A stretch of 64,000 nt of DNA, from positions 1 through 64,000 of the forward strand of contig NZ_AQXU01000021.1 in assembly GCF_000376945.1 (NCBI RefSeq), read 5' to 3'. The stretch's first letter is position 1, and every line of letters starts with the position of its first letter. This DNA comes from Leeia oryzae DSM 17879. GTDB lineage: Bacteria; Pseudomonadota; Gammaproteobacteria; Burkholderiales; Leeiaceae. Below the pieces are notes generated by a model. It was not told the origin of the DNA, ran no database searches, and worked only from the letters and a program-made list of their open reading frames with translations. The position numbers were made by a program, and so were the translations under genes. Shown here in pieces: positions 52,432 through 62,638 of this stretch.

Positions 52432-53268
52432 TTATTCGCGCAGGCGGAAGCTGAATTGCGACTCCCTGCCCAGCGTCACGCCATCCGGTGGTGGTGGCAG
52501 GCGTTTTAACGCATGCAGGGCACGCTCCACCGCTTGGTCATAAGCGGGGTTCCCGCTGGATTTCAGTAACTGAACATCCAGAATTTCATAGTTCGGCAAA
52601 AACGATACGATAAACTTGGCATCGAGATTAGGCCCGCCCGGATCATCAAAGTTCACCCGCTGACGCACCAAAGCCGCTACTTTTTGCTGGTAGTCCGCCA
52701 TGTCGCGCCCTTGTTTGGCACGCCCTTCGGCCAGTTTTCTGGCTTCTGCATCCGCTGCGGCCTTCATTGCAGCCTGTTCTTTGGCCCGGTCTGCCGCTTC
52801 TGCGGCCAGCTGTTTGGCCATCTCGTCCCTGATGGCTTTGCTGTTATCGGTCTTCAGCGGTTTGCTATCCGGTTTTTGCGGTTTCACCACCGGTTTTTCC
52901 GCCTCGACGGTTTTTTGGGGTTTGGCCGCCTTTGTTTTAGAAGCCGGGGCCTCTACCTTGATGCGGGCCTTGTCATTCGTCACCACCTTGGGCGCTTCCT
53001 TGGGGGTCTCTACCTTTACTTTGGGCTTGGGCTCAACCGGTGGTGGTGCAGTTTTTTCTACCGGCTTGCTTACCATTTGCTTGGGCGGCTTCACCGGTTT
53101 GTCTTGCGTCTCGCCCGGAATCCCGGCCCACAGCTGCGCCTCGACCGGCTTGGGTGGCGTGGTGGTCCAGGATGCGCCAAAGTACAACAGTACCAGCAGC
53201 AGCACGTGCGCCAGCAAGGCCAGCGCCACGCTGGCCGGATTCAGTCCGTTTTCGCGGAACCGGTTCAT
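52432..53268 (-). CDS. tolA: Tol-Pal energy transducer TolA
   Basis: A 278-residue protein with one N-terminal membrane helix (ALALLAHVLLLVLLYFGAS), a long Lys/Ala/Pro/Glu-rich middle (about 50-190) that spans the periplasm, and a small C-terminal TonB-like domain (DVQLLKSSGNPAYDQAVERAL). TolA transmits proton-motive force from TolQR to Pal/TolB. Its start overlaps the tolR stop by 4 bases (ATGA). Confidence 0.94.
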   Translation of the reverse strand: MNRFRENGLNPASVALALLAHVLLLVLLYFGASWTTTPPKPVEAQLWAGIPGETQDKPVKPPKQMVSKPVEKTAPPPVEPKPKVKVETPKEAPKVVTNDKARIKVEAPASKTKAAKPQKTVEAEKPVVKPQKPDSKPLKTDNSKAIRDEMAKQLAAEAADRAKEQAAMKAAADAEARKLAEGRAKQGRDMADYQQKVAALVRQRVNFDDPGGPNLDAKFIVSFLPNYEILDVQLLKSSGNPAYDQAVERALHALKRLPPPPDGVTLGRESQFSFRLRE

Positions 53269-53696
53269 TTGCTGCCTTGCTGCTGTACCAGCAAACCGAC
53301 CTGCTTGATGCCTTCGGCCTGCAGCTTGCTCATGACCATGACCACGGTCTCGTACTTGACGGTTTTATCCGCGCTGATCACCACCGGCAACTGCGGGTTT
53401 TCTGCCTGTTTTTGCTGGACTTCGGCAATCAGGGTCTCCAGCGGCATGGTTTCCACCTTGCCCTGTCCGTCGTTCAGGGTCACATCCCCGGTACCGTCAT
53501 CCTTGATCTGGATTTGCAGCGGGCGCACGTCTACCTGGCTGCTCTGGCCGACTTCCGGCAGCTTGATCTGCCCGGTCTGCATCATGGGCGCAGCCACCAT
53601 GAACACGATCAGCAGCACCAGCACCACGTCGATGAACGGCACCACGTTGATTTCGCTCTTGAGCGCGCGCCTTGGGCGTTTGCGATAGGTAGCCAT
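53265..53696 (-). CDS. tolR: Tol-Pal protein TolR
   Basis: A 143-residue ExbD/TolR-family protein: a basic N-terminus, one membrane helix with the proton-conducting Asp in INVVPFIDVVLVLLIVFMVAAP, and a periplasmic domain. TolR forms the ion channel with TolQ. It follows tolQ after 2 bases and overlaps tolA by 4. Confidence 0.96.
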   Translation of the reverse strand: MATYRKRPRRALKSEINVVPFIDVVLVLLIVFMVAAPMMQTGQIKLPEVGQSSQVDVRPLQIQIKDDGTGDVTLNDGQGKVETMPLETLIAEVQQKQAENPQLPVVISADKTVKYETVVMVMSKLQAEGIKQVGLLVQQQGSK

Positions 53697-53698
53697 GC

Positions 53699-54379
53699 TT
53701 AGCGGCTCGCCTGGCGCTGCAGGATATTGGAAAACTCTTCCATGAAGCTTTCCAGCTTGATCGACAGGCGGTCGATATCATGCAGATAGCGGTTGTACGC
53801 CACCACCGCCGGGATGGCGGCAAACAGACCGATCGCGGTTGCAATCAGCGCCTCGGCAATCCCCGGGGCTACGTGGGCCAGCGTGGCCTGCCCGACATTG
53901 GCCAGCCCGCGGAAGGCATTCATGATGCCCCAGACCGTGCCGAACAACCCGATATACGGGGAAACAGAACCGGTGGTTGCCAGAAACGCCAGGTGAGACT
54001 CCAGCCGGTCGATCTCGCGCTGGTACTCGGCGCGCATGGCACGCTGCACGCTATCCATCATGTCGCGCGCTTCTACGCCAACCTGTTTCTTCTGCTTGAG
54101 AAACTCGCCAAAACCGGCGGTAAAGATGCGGGACATACCGATGTTTTCATCGCCGGACTGGCTGGCATGCTGATACAGCTGGTTCAGGTCGTTCCCGCTC
54201 CAGAACTGGCGCTCGAAGTCGGCACTTTTGCTGGCGGCCTTGCGAATGGACACCCACTTGGAGAAGATAAACGACCAGGACATCAACGACATCAGCAGCA
54301 GGATAATCATCACCAGCTGCACAATGACGCTGGCCTGGGTGATGAGGTGAACAAATGACAAGTCGGTACTTGGATTCAT
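53699..54379 (-). CDS. tolQ: Tol-Pal protein TolQ
   Basis: A 226-residue ExbB/TolQ-family channel protein with three membrane helices (IVQLVMIILLLMSLMSWSFIF; SPYIGLFGTVWGIMNAFRGL; GIAEALIATAIGLFAAIPAVVAYN). It starts the tol-pal operon. The gene usually found just before it, ybgC, is missing here; ruvB is directly upstream with a 66-base gap. Confidence 0.96.
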   Translation of the reverse strand: MNPSTDLSFVHLITQASVIVQLVMIILLLMSLMSWSFIFSKWVSIRKAASKSADFERQFWSGNDLNQLYQHASQSGDENIGMSRIFTAGFGEFLKQKKQVGVEARDMMDSVQRAMRAEYQREIDRLESHLAFLATTGSVSPYIGLFGTVWGIMNAFRGLANVGQATLAHVAPGIAEALIATAIGLFAAIPAVVAYNRYLHDIDRLSIKLESFMEEFSNILQRQASR

Positions 54380-54445
54380 GCAATTACTTTCAAGATATCG
54401 TGTGCTAACGGGTACAAATCATGAAGCCCCACAGGCAAGAGCGGT

Positions 54446-55486
54446 TCAGCCATCACCTTCCGGCTGGGCCACCGGCAAACCGAAGTGCAGATAGGCGGAT
54501 GCCGTGGCCATGCGCCCCCGCGGGGTTCGCTGCAAATACCCTTGCTGGATCAGGTAAGGCTCCAGCACGTCTTCAATCGTGTCTCTGGCTTCGCCAATAG
54601 CGGCGGCCAGGTTATCCACCCCGACCGGGCCACCAGAGAATTTGTCGATCACCGCGGACAAAAGTTTCCTGTCCATCACATCCAGCCCGGCAGAATCGAC
54701 ATCCAGCATTTTCAGCGCATCATCTGCGACGGTACGGTCTACCTTGCCGTTGGCACGAACTTCGGCAAAGTCACGCACCCGCCGCAACAGGCGGTTGGCA
54801 ATCCGCGGTGTTCCGCGGGAGCGGCGCGCAATTTCGAACGCACCATCCTCGCTGGTTTCCATGTTCAGCAAACGGGCCGAACGCGCCACAATCAGCTGCA
54901 ACTCGTCCGGCGTATAAAACTCCAGTCGCGCCACAATGCCAAAACGGTCACGCAGCGGGTTGGTCAGCATGCCGGCACGGGTGGTGGCCCCTACCAAAGT
55001 AAACGGTGGCAAATCCAGCTTCACAGAGCGGGCAGCCGGGCCTTCACCAATCATGATGTCGATCTGGAAGTCTTCCAGCGCCGGGTACAGAATTTCTTCT
55101 ACCACCGGAGACAAGCGGTGAATCTCGTCGATAAACAGCACATCGTGCGGTTCCAGATTGGTCAAGAGTGCAGCCAGATCGCCCGCGCGCTCTAGTACCG
55201 GGCCGCTGGTCTGGCGCAGGTTAACCCCCATCTCGCGGGCAATGATGTGCGCCAGCGTGGTTTTACCCAAGCCAGGAGGCCCGAACAAAAGGACATGATC
55301 CAGCGCTTCGCTACGTTTTCTGGCCGCCTCGATAAAGATGGACAGCTGCCCGCGGGCCTTCTCCTGGCCCACGTATTCGTCCAGCAGCTTGGGGCGCAAC
55401 GCACGTTCCAGCGCCTCTTCTTGCGAACTGGCACTGACCGGGGCGATCACCCGGGCGGCGGGGTCAAACGAATCGGTTTCAATCAT
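54446..55486 (-). CDS. ruvB: Holliday junction branch migration ATPase RuvB
   Basis: A 346-residue AAA+ motor that drives branch migration with RuvA. It has Walker A ([14 protein letters not shown], near residue 68), Walker B ([15 protein letters not shown]), sensor 1 ([11 protein letters not shown]), the Arg finger region and a C-terminal winged helix ([14 protein letters not shown]). ruvA and ruvC are not adjacent. The N-terminal extension of about 10 residues is normal. Confidence 0.98.
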   Translation of the reverse strand: MIETDSFDPAARVIAPVSASSQEEALERALRPKLLDEYVGQEKARGQLSIFIEAARKRSEALDHVLLFGPPGLGKTTLAHIIAREMGVNLRQTSGPVLERAGDLAALLTNLEPHDVLFIDEIHRLSPVVEEILYPALEDFQIDIMIGEGPAARSVKLDLPPFTLVGATTRAGMLTNPLRDRFGIVARLEFYTPDELQLIVARSARLLNMETSEDGAFEIARRSRGTPRIANRLLRRVRDFAEVRANGKVDRTVADDALKMLDVDSAGLDVMDRKLLSAVIDKFSGGPVGVDNLAAAIGEARDTIEDVLEPYLIQQGYLQRTPRGRMATASAYLHFGLPVAQPEGDG

Positions 55487-55591
55487 CCGGCGTTTACACC
55501 TTATCTTGGCAGGCTTTTCAGCCCGTTATCATAACAAAATTGGCAACCATGCAGTGCCCGCCATGCGGGCTTCATTCAGCGACGGTTCAGC

Positions 55592-56629
55592 TTACCAGCC
55601 CGTTACCGTGTCATCCCGGTCCAGCCACATGGCATCGCCATAGCTAAAGAAGCGGTATTCATGCGCAATGGCATGGGCGTAGACGGCTTTCATCCGCGCG
55701 TACCCCGTAAAGGCAGATACCAGCATCAGCAAGGTGGACTTGGGCAAGTGGAAATTGGTGATCAGCTGGTCTACCACCTTGAAGCGATACCCCGGTGTGA
55801 TGAACAGGTCGGTTTCCTGCCAGCCGGCTTTCAGCTCGCCCGCGCGCGCGGCAGACTCCAGCGCCCTGAGCGATGTGGTACCCACGGCAATCACCCGCCC
55901 CCCATGCTGGCGCGCAGTCCGGATTTTCGCAATGGTTTCTTCGGATATTTCGTAACGCTCGCGGTGCATGGCGTGCTCGACCAGGTTTTCTACCCGCACC
56001 GGCTGGAATGTCCCGGCGCCCACATGCAGAGTCACAAAGGCTTTCTCGACACCGGCAGCGTCCAGGCTGGCCAGCAGTTCGGGCGTAAAGTGCAAACCGG
56101 CCGTCGGGGCAGCAACGGCGCCATCGGCACGGGCGTACACCGTCTGGTAGCGGGTAGCATCGTCCTGATCCGGGTCGTGCGTGATATAGGGTGGCAACGG
56201 CAAGCGGCCGCTGGCTTCCAGAATCTCGGCCACCGGGGTTTCCCCCTCAAAGCGCAGGTGGAACAACTCGCCTTCCCGGCCCAGCACCGTCACCGGCCAG
56301 CGATCGGCCAGCATCAGGCCCGACCCCGTAGGTGGTGACTTGCTGGCCCGCACGTGCGCCAGCACTTCGTGAACAGCGATGACGCGCTCTACCAGTACCT
56401 CGACCTTGCCACCACTGGTTTTCTGGCCAAACAGGCGCGCCTTGATCACCTTGGTATCGTTGAACACCAGCACATCGTGCGGGCGCAACAAAGACAGTAG
56501 GTCGGCAAACATCCGGTCTTGCAACTGGCCGCCGGAGGTATCCAGCAAACGGCTTTTGCCACGCTCTGCGGGCGGATACTGGGCAATAAGGTGATCGGGT
56601 AGTTCGTAATCGAAATCTGACAGCAGCAT
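55592..56629 (-). CDS. queA: S-adenosylmethionine:tRNA ribosyltransferase-isomerase
   Basis: QueA transfers and isomerises the ribosyl group of SAM to preQ1 at tRNA position 34, making epoxyqueuosine. The 345-residue form from 56629 starts [19 protein letters not shown], the family start; in-frame ATGs at 56635 and 56644 are alternatives. Conserved parts are [45 protein letters not shown] and [17 protein letters not shown]. It is divergent from tRNA-Leu and precedes ruvB in the same direction. Confidence 0.97.
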   Translation of the reverse strand: MLLSDFDYELPDHLIAQYPPAERGKSRLLDTSGGQLQDRMFADLLSLLRPHDVLVFNDTKVIKARLFGQKTSGGKVEVLVERVIAVHEVLAHVRASKSPPTGSGLMLADRWPVTVLGREGELFHLRFEGETPVAEILEASGRLPLPPYITHDPDQDDATRYQTVYARADGAVAAPTAGLHFTPELLASLDAAGVEKAFVTLHVGAGTFQPVRVENLVEHAMHRERYEISEETIAKIRTARQHGGRVIAVGTTSLRALESAARAGELKAGWQETDLFITPGYRFKVVDQLITNFHLPKSTLLMLVSAFTGYARMKAVYAHAIAHEYRFFSYGDAMWLDRDDTVTGW

Positions 56630-56757
56630 GGACATAGATGGCAAACGTCGCCATTCCTGATAGGCAAAGTGGAGATTATACGCGAAGCACGGGCGGACTT
56701 TTCATGCTAAATCACCCTCATTCGCACAAGAATTCATAGCCCCAGCCATAAAACCGC

Positions 56758-56786
56758 TTGCCAAACAGCCCCTACTTATGGATAAT
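56758..56786 (+). promoter_or_regulatory. tRNA-Leu promoter
   Basis: TTGCCA (56758-56763), a 17-base spacer and GATAAT (56781-56786) upstream of tRNA-Leu; a good sigma70 promoter. Confidence 0.8.
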
Positions 56787-56822
56787 GCCCGTCTCTGCTT
56801 CTGATTACTCAGCGCAGGTAGT

Positions 56823-56907
56823 GCCCAGGTGGTGAAATTGGTAGACACAGGAGACTCAAAATCTCCCGCCGCGAGGTGTGTCGGTTCGAGTCCGACCCTG
56901 GGCACCA
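56823..56907 (+). tRNA. tRNA-Leu (anticodon CAA)
   Basis: An 85-base class II tRNA with acceptor GCCCAGG/CCTGGGC, anticodon CAA in the loop CTCAAAA, a long variable arm (about GCCGCGAGGTGT) and encoded CCA. It is the insertion target of the island: an integrase gene begins 183 bases downstream on the same strand. The 3' part of the tRNA is probably the left attachment site (attL). Confidence 0.95.
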
Positions 56908-56981
56908 TTCCTAGTAAAATCAAACACTTAGAGACAGTTTTTCTCGTCTCAAACTTCCAATAAAAATCCGTAAAATTATTA

Positions 56982-57028
56982 TTTGCTGCATTTTTGCTGC
57001 AATTAATTTTTCTATGCCATTGCAGCAA
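56982..57028. repeat. TTTGCTGCA repeats upstream of the integrase gene
   Basis: TTTGCTGCA occurs at 56982-56990 and 56993-57001 as direct repeats 11 bases apart (one helical turn), and TTGCAGCAA at 57020-57028 is the inverted copy of the TTGCTGCAA at 56994-57002. Between tRNA and int these could be arm-type integrase sites or sites for an excisionase. Confidence 0.5.
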
Positions 57029-57089
57029 TTATCCTCTGCTTGCTTACCTATACTTTTGCTCCAACCCACCATCCTCATGGAGCAAGTAA

Positions 57090-58130
57090 ATGGCAACTAT
57101 CAACAAACGCGGCGACTATCAATGGCAAGCTACTATTCGTAGAAAAGGTTATCCAACCCAGTGCAAAACTTTTGAACGCAAACGAGATGCTGAGGACTGG
57201 GCAAAAGCAGTTGAATCCCAAATGCGGCAGGGCGTGTTTGCTGACACGAAAGCAGCCGAAAAAATCACCCTTGGGGAAGCGCTCCAACGCTATGCAGAAA
57301 CCGTCACCCCCAAAAAGAAAAGTGCAAGAAACGAGTTGAATCGTATCGCGCGACTACAACGTAACGATTTATGCCTCCGTTCTTTTGCTTCCCTGACGAC
57401 TCAAGATTTTGAAAAATACGCCACCCATCGATTAAAAAGTTGTGGGCCTGACACCGTACGCCTAGAGCTTGCGCTAATTTCAAATCTATACAATGTAGCC
57501 AAGGCCAATTGGGAGATGCCGATAAAAAATCCAATTGTGAGGGGCCTCAAGCCATCGCCATCACCTGGGCGCACACGCCGTTTATCAAACGAAGAAGAAA
57601 AAAGACTGTTTGAGACACTTGAAGGGCTTCAAGATGATTCTCTTAAGTTTTGCACGCAATTAGCAATTGAAACTGGTATGCGAGTAGATGAAATTGCCAG
57701 TCTTACCTGGCAGCATGTCAACTTGGATGAAAGGATTCTATTTTTACCTGGCTCACAGACAAAAAACAGCGAATCTCGTGTTGTTCCTCTGTCTGAAGCT
57801 GCTGAAAGACTCATCTATACAAGGAAGAAATCTTTCGCAACTCCACCAGAGTCAAATAAGCGGGTATCTAATTATCTTACTGGAAACTCTCTAGGGAAAG
57901 CTTTTGCGAGAGCTTGCAAAAAGGCTGAAATTATCGACTTTAGATTTCACGACCTAAGACACGAAGCTGCCTCTCGTTACGCACCACATATGCCGGCTAG
58001 CACTTTAGCCAAAATTATGGGATGGAAGACGATACAAATGGCAATGCGATATTACAACCCTAGCAACAGCGAACTTGTCGATGCAGTCCGAAGGAAAAGT
58101 TACACCCCCAATTTGGCGTTTGCAGCTTAG
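57090..58130 (+). CDS. tyrosine recombinase / phage-type integrase
   Basis: A 346-residue integrase. The N-terminus has an arm-binding-type region (INKRGDYQWQATIRRKGYPTQCKTF), then a core-binding SAM-like domain (RNDLCLRSFASLTTQDFEKYATHRL) and a catalytic domain with the first Arg near 198 (ETGMRVDEIASL), HDLRHEA near 287 (His and second Arg), GW in KIMGWKTIQ and the nucleophilic Tyr near 321 (AMRYYNP). It should integrate and excise the island at the tRNA-Leu 3' end. Base composition here is clearly more AT-rich than in the core genes to the left. Confidence 0.95.
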   Translation: MATINKRGDYQWQATIRRKGYPTQCKTFERKRDAEDWAKAVESQMRQGVFADTKAAEKITLGEALQRYAETVTPKKKSARNELNRIARLQRNDLCLRSFASLTTQDFEKYATHRLKSCGPDTVRLELALISNLYNVAKANWEMPIKNPIVRGLKPSPSPGRTRRLSNEEEKRLFETLEGLQDDSLKFCTQLAIETGMRVDEIASLTWQHVNLDERILFLPGSQTKNSESRVVPLSEAAERLIYTRKKSFATPPESNKRVSNYLTGNSLGKAFARACKKAEIIDFRFHDLRHEAASRYAPHMPASTLAKIMGWKTIQMAMRYYNPSNSELVDAVRRKSYTPNLAFAA

Positions 58131-58142
58131 CAAAAGCAATAT

Positions 58143-58182
58143 TGCACATGCAGCCCCTCGTTCCTGAAGGGCTGCATGTGCA
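58143..58182. terminator. long hairpin between int and hsdR
   Basis: TGCACATGCAGCCC (58143-58156) and GGGCTGCATGTGCA (58169-58182) form a perfect 14-bp stem with a 12-base loop between the convergent int and hsdR genes, 6 bases after the hsdR stop codon. It could act as a bidirectional terminator, though neither strand has a T-run. Confidence 0.55.
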
Positions 58183-58187
58183 TAGTG

Positions 58188-61100
58188 TTAAGCCCACGCC
58201 TCTCCCAACGCTTCCGCCTGTTGCAATACCAACTCCACAGCACCATCTTGTTGGTCTGGCGGGTATTTGTATTTGCGCAGAATACGTTTCACCATCAACC
58301 GTAACTTGGCTCGCACACTTTCACGTGCAGACCAGTCCACGGTCATGTTCTGTCGCAGATTTTCGGTCAGTTCATGGGCGATTTTCTTCAGGGTTTCGTC
58401 GGCCAGCTCACGAACTGCGGATTCATTATTAGCAAGCGCATCGTAGAAACGAACCTCGTCATCCGTCAGCCCTAGCTCCTTCCCGCGATTAGCAGCAGCG
58501 TGAAACTTCTTGGCCATCTCGATGAGCTCTTCAATGACCTGTGCGGTTTCTATGGCACGGTTCTGGTAGCGTTTCACCACATTGGTCAGCATTTCCGAAA
58601 ATTTCTTCTCCTGGACCAAATTACTGGCAAATCGGCTCTTTATTTCCCCTTCCAGTAGACGCTCCAGGAGTTCTACTGCCAGGTTCCGTTCTGGCAAGTT
58701 TCTGACCTCTGCCAGAAAAGCTTCATCCAGAATACCGATATTGGGCTTATCAAGACCGACGGCATCGAAAATATCGACAACCTCTTCAGACACCACTGCA
58801 GAACTGATAATCTGCCGGATAGCTAGCTCCCGCTCTTCATCGGTCAGCTTTTTCTGGGTCAAGTCACGCTTGGTAAGGATTACCTTCACCGCCTGCAGAA
58901 ATGCCACTTCCTCACGTACCGCTTTTGCCTCGTCCAGGGTACAACAGAGTGTAAATGCTTTGCTCATCGCCAGTGCGGTATCTGCAAAACGTTTTTTGCC
59001 GTCCTCCAACCCCAATACATGGTTGGCCGCGCCTGCCAGCCGCTTATGCCCCGCAGTCAGGAAATCGTGGTAATCAAAACCATGTAGCATCCCGCGTAAA
59101 ATATCCAGCTTCTCGGCAAGAATCGCATATGCCTCTGCCGCATCTACTGTTGGTCTGCCACGGCCTTTGCTAGCGGTGTATTCTTTCAGTGCACGTTTTA
59201 ATTCGTTTGCAATCCCGATGTAATCCACCACCAGGCCACCCTGCTTGTCCTTGAACACGCGGTTGACCCTCGCAATAGCCTGCATCAGGTTATGCCCCTT
59301 CATCGGTTTATCGACGTAAAGGGTATGGACACAAGGGGCATCAAATCCCGTCAGCCACATGTCACGGACAATGACCATACGTAGCGGGTCAGCAGGGTCT
59401 TTGAATCGCTTCTCTAATCGTTTCTTTACCTGGTTGCTATAGATGTGTGGCCGGAGCAATGCTTTATCGCTTGCCGAGCCTGTCATCACAATCTTGACTG
59501 CCCCTTTCTCGGGGTCCGCTTCGTGCCACTCTGGGCGCAGCTTGATGATTTCGTTATAGAGGTGTACGCAAATCTCCCGGCTCATGGCAACGACCATTGC
59601 CTTGCCACTCTGTGCCTTACTACGCTCTTCAAAGTGCGCAACCAGGTCCGCTGCAACAGCGGCCACCCGGGGCTCTGCTCCCACCACTTTTTCCAACGCA
59701 GCCCATCGGCTTTTGAGCTTGGCTTGCTGACTTTCTTCCTCGTCTTCTGCTAACTCATCGACTTCTTCATCAATTTGCGGCAGTTCGTCAGCCTTGAGCG
59801 ACAACTTTGCCAAGCGAGACTCAAAGTAGATGGCTACCGTGGCGCCATCTTCTTTGGCCTGCTGCATGTCGTAAACGTGAATGTAGTCACCGAATACCGC
59901 CCGGGTATCACGGTCTTCGCTAGATACAGGTGTACCGGTAAACGCTACAAAGGTCGCATTTGGAAGTGCATCGCGCAGATGCTGGGCATACCCGACCTGA
60001 TACTTCTCTTGGCCGGGTTTGCCTTTTAGCTGGGCTTCGAAACCATATTGCGTACGATGTGCTTCATCCGCAATTACGACGATATTGTGACGGTCTGAGA
60101 GTACGGGGAAGACATCCTCATCCTCCCCAGGCATGAATTTCTGGATAGTGGCAAACACAATCCCACCCGATGGCCGATTTGCCAGTTTGGCGCGTAGGTC
60201 CTGACGGGTAGTAACCTGCACTGGCTGCTCTCGCAATAAGTCCTTCGCTAGAGAGAATACACCAAACAGTTGTCCGTCCAAGTCGTTGCGGTCCGTGATG
60301 ACCACGATGGTTGGGTTCTCCATTGCCGCATCCTGCATCACCCGGGCAGCGAAACAGGTCATGGTAATGCTCTTGCCGCTACCCTGAGTATGCCAAACTA
60401 CACCGCCCTTTTGGCTACCACCAGGGCGAGATGCCGAGACTACCTGCTGTATAGCTGCCCGCACCGCGTGAAACTGATGATAACCGGCAATTTTCTTGAC
60501 CAACGAGCCATCGTCTTCAAAAAGGACAAAGAAGCGCAAGTAGTCGAGCAGATTAGCCGGCGCTAGAACACCGCGAACCAGAGTTTCCAGCTCATTGAAC
60601 TGTCCGAGAGGGTCCAGAACAACACCATCGATAGTACGCCATTGCATATAGCGTTCACCGTTGGCTGATAACGAGCCCATACGTGCATCGGAGCCATCTG
60701 AAATGACCAGGATTTCGTTGTACTGGAAGACGTCCGGAATCTGTTCCTTGTAGGTCTGAATCTGGTCGTATGCTTTCCAGATGTCCGCATTTTCATCGGC
60801 TGGGTTTTTCAGTTCCAGTAGCACCAGCGGCAAACCGTTTACAAACAGGATGATGTCCGGCCGGCGGCTATGATGCGCCCCTTTGATGGTGAACTGATTG
60901 ATGGCCAGCCACTCGTTGGCAGAGGGGTTTTCCCAATCTACCAGCCGTACAAAGTCCCCGCGGGTTTCGCCCTCTTTCTGGTACTCGACCGGTACGCCGC
61001 CAACCAGTAACTGGTGAAAACGGCGATTGGCCGACAGCAATGCCGGGATGCCCAGGTTTTGCACTTGCGCAAGCGCATCCTCTCTGGCGACCAGCGGAAT

Positions 61101-61274
61101 AGCAGGATTCAGGCGGGCAATCGCGCCCCGCAGGCGTTCCAGCAATAGCACTTGCTGGTAGTTTACCCGCTCAGGTGTATCGCCATCCGGTGCGAGGTCC
61201 GGCCCATACAAATGGGTATAGCCCACCTCTGTTAGCCAGCCCAGCGTTTCCTGTTCCAGTTGGTCTTCGGTCAT
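58188..61274 (-). CDS. hsdR: type I restriction endonuclease R subunit
   Basis: A 1028-residue HsdR, the translocating and cleaving subunit of a type I restriction-modification complex. The N-terminal nuclease has the PD-(D/E)xK motif in [21 protein letters not shown] near residue 140-158. The SF2 motor has Walker [10 protein letters not shown] near 295, DEAHRTQYG near 400, [24 protein letters not shown] and [11 protein letters not shown] long helical C-terminus for complex assembly follows. The gene is intact. hsdM and hsdS are not in the window and would be expected to the right. Confidence 0.96.
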   Translation of the reverse strand: MTEDQLEQETLGWLTEVGYTHLYGPDLAPDGDTPERVNYQQVLLLERLRGAIARLNPAIPLVAREDALAQVQNLGIPALLSANRRFHQLLVGGVPVEYQKEGETRGDFVRLVDWENPSANEWLAINQFTIKGAHHSRRPDIILFVNGLPLVLLELKNPADENADIWKAYDQIQTYKEQIPDVFQYNEILVISDGSDARMGSLSANGERYMQWRTIDGVVLDPLGQFNELETLVRGVLAPANLLDYLRFFVLFEDDGSLVKKIAGYHQFHAVRAAIQQVVSASRPGGSQKGGVVWHTQGSGKSITMTCFAARVMQDAAMENPTIVVITDRNDLDGQLFGVFSLAKDLLREQPVQVTTRQDLRAKLANRPSGGIVFATIQKFMPGEDEDVFPVLSDRHNIVVIADEAHRTQYGFEAQLKGKPGQEKYQVGYAQHLRDALPNATFVAFTGTPVSSEDRDTRAVFGDYIHVYDMQQAKEDGATVAIYFESRLAKLSLKADELPQIDEEVDELAEDEEESQQAKLKSRWAALEKVVGAEPRVAAVAADLVAHFEERSKAQSGKAMVVAMSREICVHLYNEIIKLRPEWHEADPEKGAVKIVMTGSASDKALLRPHIYSNQVKKRLEKRFKDPADPLRMVIVRDMWLTGFDAPCVHTLYVDKPMKGHNLMQAIARVNRVFKDKQGGLVVDYIGIANELKRALKEYTASKGRGRPTVDAAEAYAILAEKLDILRGMLHGFDYHDFLTAGHKRLAGAANHVLGLEDGKKRFADTALAMSKAFTLCCTLDEAKAVREEVAFLQAVKVILTKRDLTQKKLTDEERELAIRQIISSAVVSEEVVDIFDAVGLDKPNIGILDEAFLAEVRNLPERNLAVELLERLLEGEIKSRFASNLVQEKKFSEMLTNVVKRYQNRAIETAQVIEELIEMAKKFHAAANRGKELGLTDDEVRFYDALANNESAVRELADETLKKIAHELTENLRQNMTVDWSARESVRAKLRLMVKRILRKYKYPPDQQDGAVELVLQQAEALGEAWA

Positions 61275-61429
61275 TATTTGCTCTGCTCATCTGTCGATGT
61301 ATTCGACACGATTCAAAAAATGTTGTGTGGCGCCACTGGTGTCTCATACCATCCACGCACGGTTATGTATGCAGATTGGCTACCACAAAAACTAATTTAT
61401 TAAAATTAACTAATCAGTTATAATTCGTC

Positions 61430-62350
61430 TTAAGTGGATTGGGGGTTCCCGGTCGGCGTTACAGCCTCGGTGGGTTCATCGGGGCTTTTCGCTTTTTTGG
61501 GCGGGTAAATCATCAGCCCTACATTTTCATAGTCTTCGCCTACTTTCTTACGTCCCCCGCTACAGTAAAACTTTCTCTTCAGTACGCTAAACGCTTGATT
61601 AGGTTGTTCTGGCCGTAAATAATTCAGACCAACAGGGCGTGCTACCAAGTCAGCTAACTGCAGACCGGCTAGGTTGGTTTTTTTGTCGGCAAAGACGATA
61701 TCAAATGGCAGGTGCAGGCCTTTGCTGTTATCGCCATCACATATCCGCCTAAATTCCAGCTCTAACTCGCTATCTTCTTTTTTGCCCCTACACTCAACCA
61801 CCACATGCGTTAACATGTTTTCCTGGCCTTTTTCTACCAGAAAGGCCCTTAGGGACTCTAAGCAGATACCTAATGCAATGTGGTAGGAGTTGCTATTAGC
61901 ACCTTGTGCTTTACTCAGCCGATGCTTATCCACGACACACGTAATCAGAATATAGTTGCTGGCATCCATGATGGCACTCAACTGTGTCATGAACTCTGTG
62001 CGGATAGCCCGATTGCTTAGAAAAGAAAATGCGTTCTTTTGTTTTCGGATTTCATGCTCATGCAACACCACGTTGTCATGCCCAAAGTAATTGAACTTTA
62101 GTTTTTCGACAGCGGGGATGACTTTTTCACTGTAGTGCCGCTTGTGAAATACACATAATGCCAATACGAACACAGGGTAGTCCGCATCAATACTAGCTAG
62201 GGAGTGGTCTCCACTCTCGTCGACATACACAATAAAATCGCTAAATCGACGAGCTTCTTCACTTGGGACTGAAGTCGAACCTACCGCATCAATCGGCATT
62301 TCATCTTCTACGGTTTCGAATAAAGAATATTGCATGCCGAATGCACTCAT
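61430..62350 (-). CDS. DUF3800 domain protein
   Basis: A 306-residue cytosolic protein of the DUF3800 family, predicted to have an RNase H-like fold, with the signature FIVYVDESGDHSL near residue 40, VVLHEHEIRKQ near 95, a central VVDKHRLSK and the C-terminal VFADKKTNLAGLQLADLVARP. The acidic residues in DESGD and the late D in QLADLVA are the usual putative catalytic set. The function is unknown. Its start overlaps the stop of a small upstream frame by 4 bases, and it lies between the restriction subunit and DUF2971/DUF4917 genes. Confidence 0.88.
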   Translation of the reverse strand: MSAFGMQYSLFETVEDEMPIDAVGSTSVPSEEARRFSDFIVYVDESGDHSLASIDADYPVFVLALCVFHKRHYSEKVIPAVEKLKFNYFGHDNVVLHEHEIRKQKNAFSFLSNRAIRTEFMTQLSAIMDASNYILITCVVDKHRLSKAQGANSNSYHIALGICLESLRAFLVEKGQENMLTHVVVECRGKKEDSELELEFRRICDGDNSKGLHLPFDIVFADKKTNLAGLQLADLVARPVGLNYLRPEQPNQAFSVLKRKFYCSGGRKKVGEDYENVGLMIYPPKKAKSPDEPTEAVTPTGNPQST

Positions 62351-62562
62351 GCTGACACCCCTTGTGCAATCGACTCCTGAAGATTCGATAGTCCAGGCAC
62401 GATTGAACCATGCAGAGCAAGTTCTGGGCTGTGCAAGCAGGGGGCTGCCAAACTTCTTTTTGCATTTGTTTGAAGTATTGTCATGATGACGTTGAGTATG
62501 ATTTCTGTATTTTTACGATTGCGATTAAGTAAATAAGTGTATGATTTATATAGTTTTACCAT
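62347..62562 (-). CDS. small hypothetical protein (doubtful)
   Basis: A 71-codon frame whose stop overlaps the DUF3800 start (ATGA), which suggests translational coupling. An internal ATG at 62484 would give 45 residues. The C-terminal half (APCLHSPELALHGSIVPGLSNLQ) looks protein-like, but there is no clear ribosome site at either start and no family is recognised. It could also be untranslated leader for the DUF3800 gene. Confidence 0.35.
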   Translation of the reverse strand: MVKLYKSYTYLLNRNRKNTEIILNVIMTILQTNAKRSLAAPCLHSPELALHGSIVPGLSNLQESIAQGVSA

Positions 62563-62638
62563 CTATTAAAGCTACGATTCGGTTTTGTGTTTAAGCACTC
62601 TTTTTTCAGAAATTACTGATAATGAGCGTATGAGCCTA

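Noticed and set aside
56702-57028. A 108-codon open frame on the minus strand across tRNA-Leu
   Set aside because: It is antisense to the tRNA gene and its promoter; typical false frame across a tRNA.
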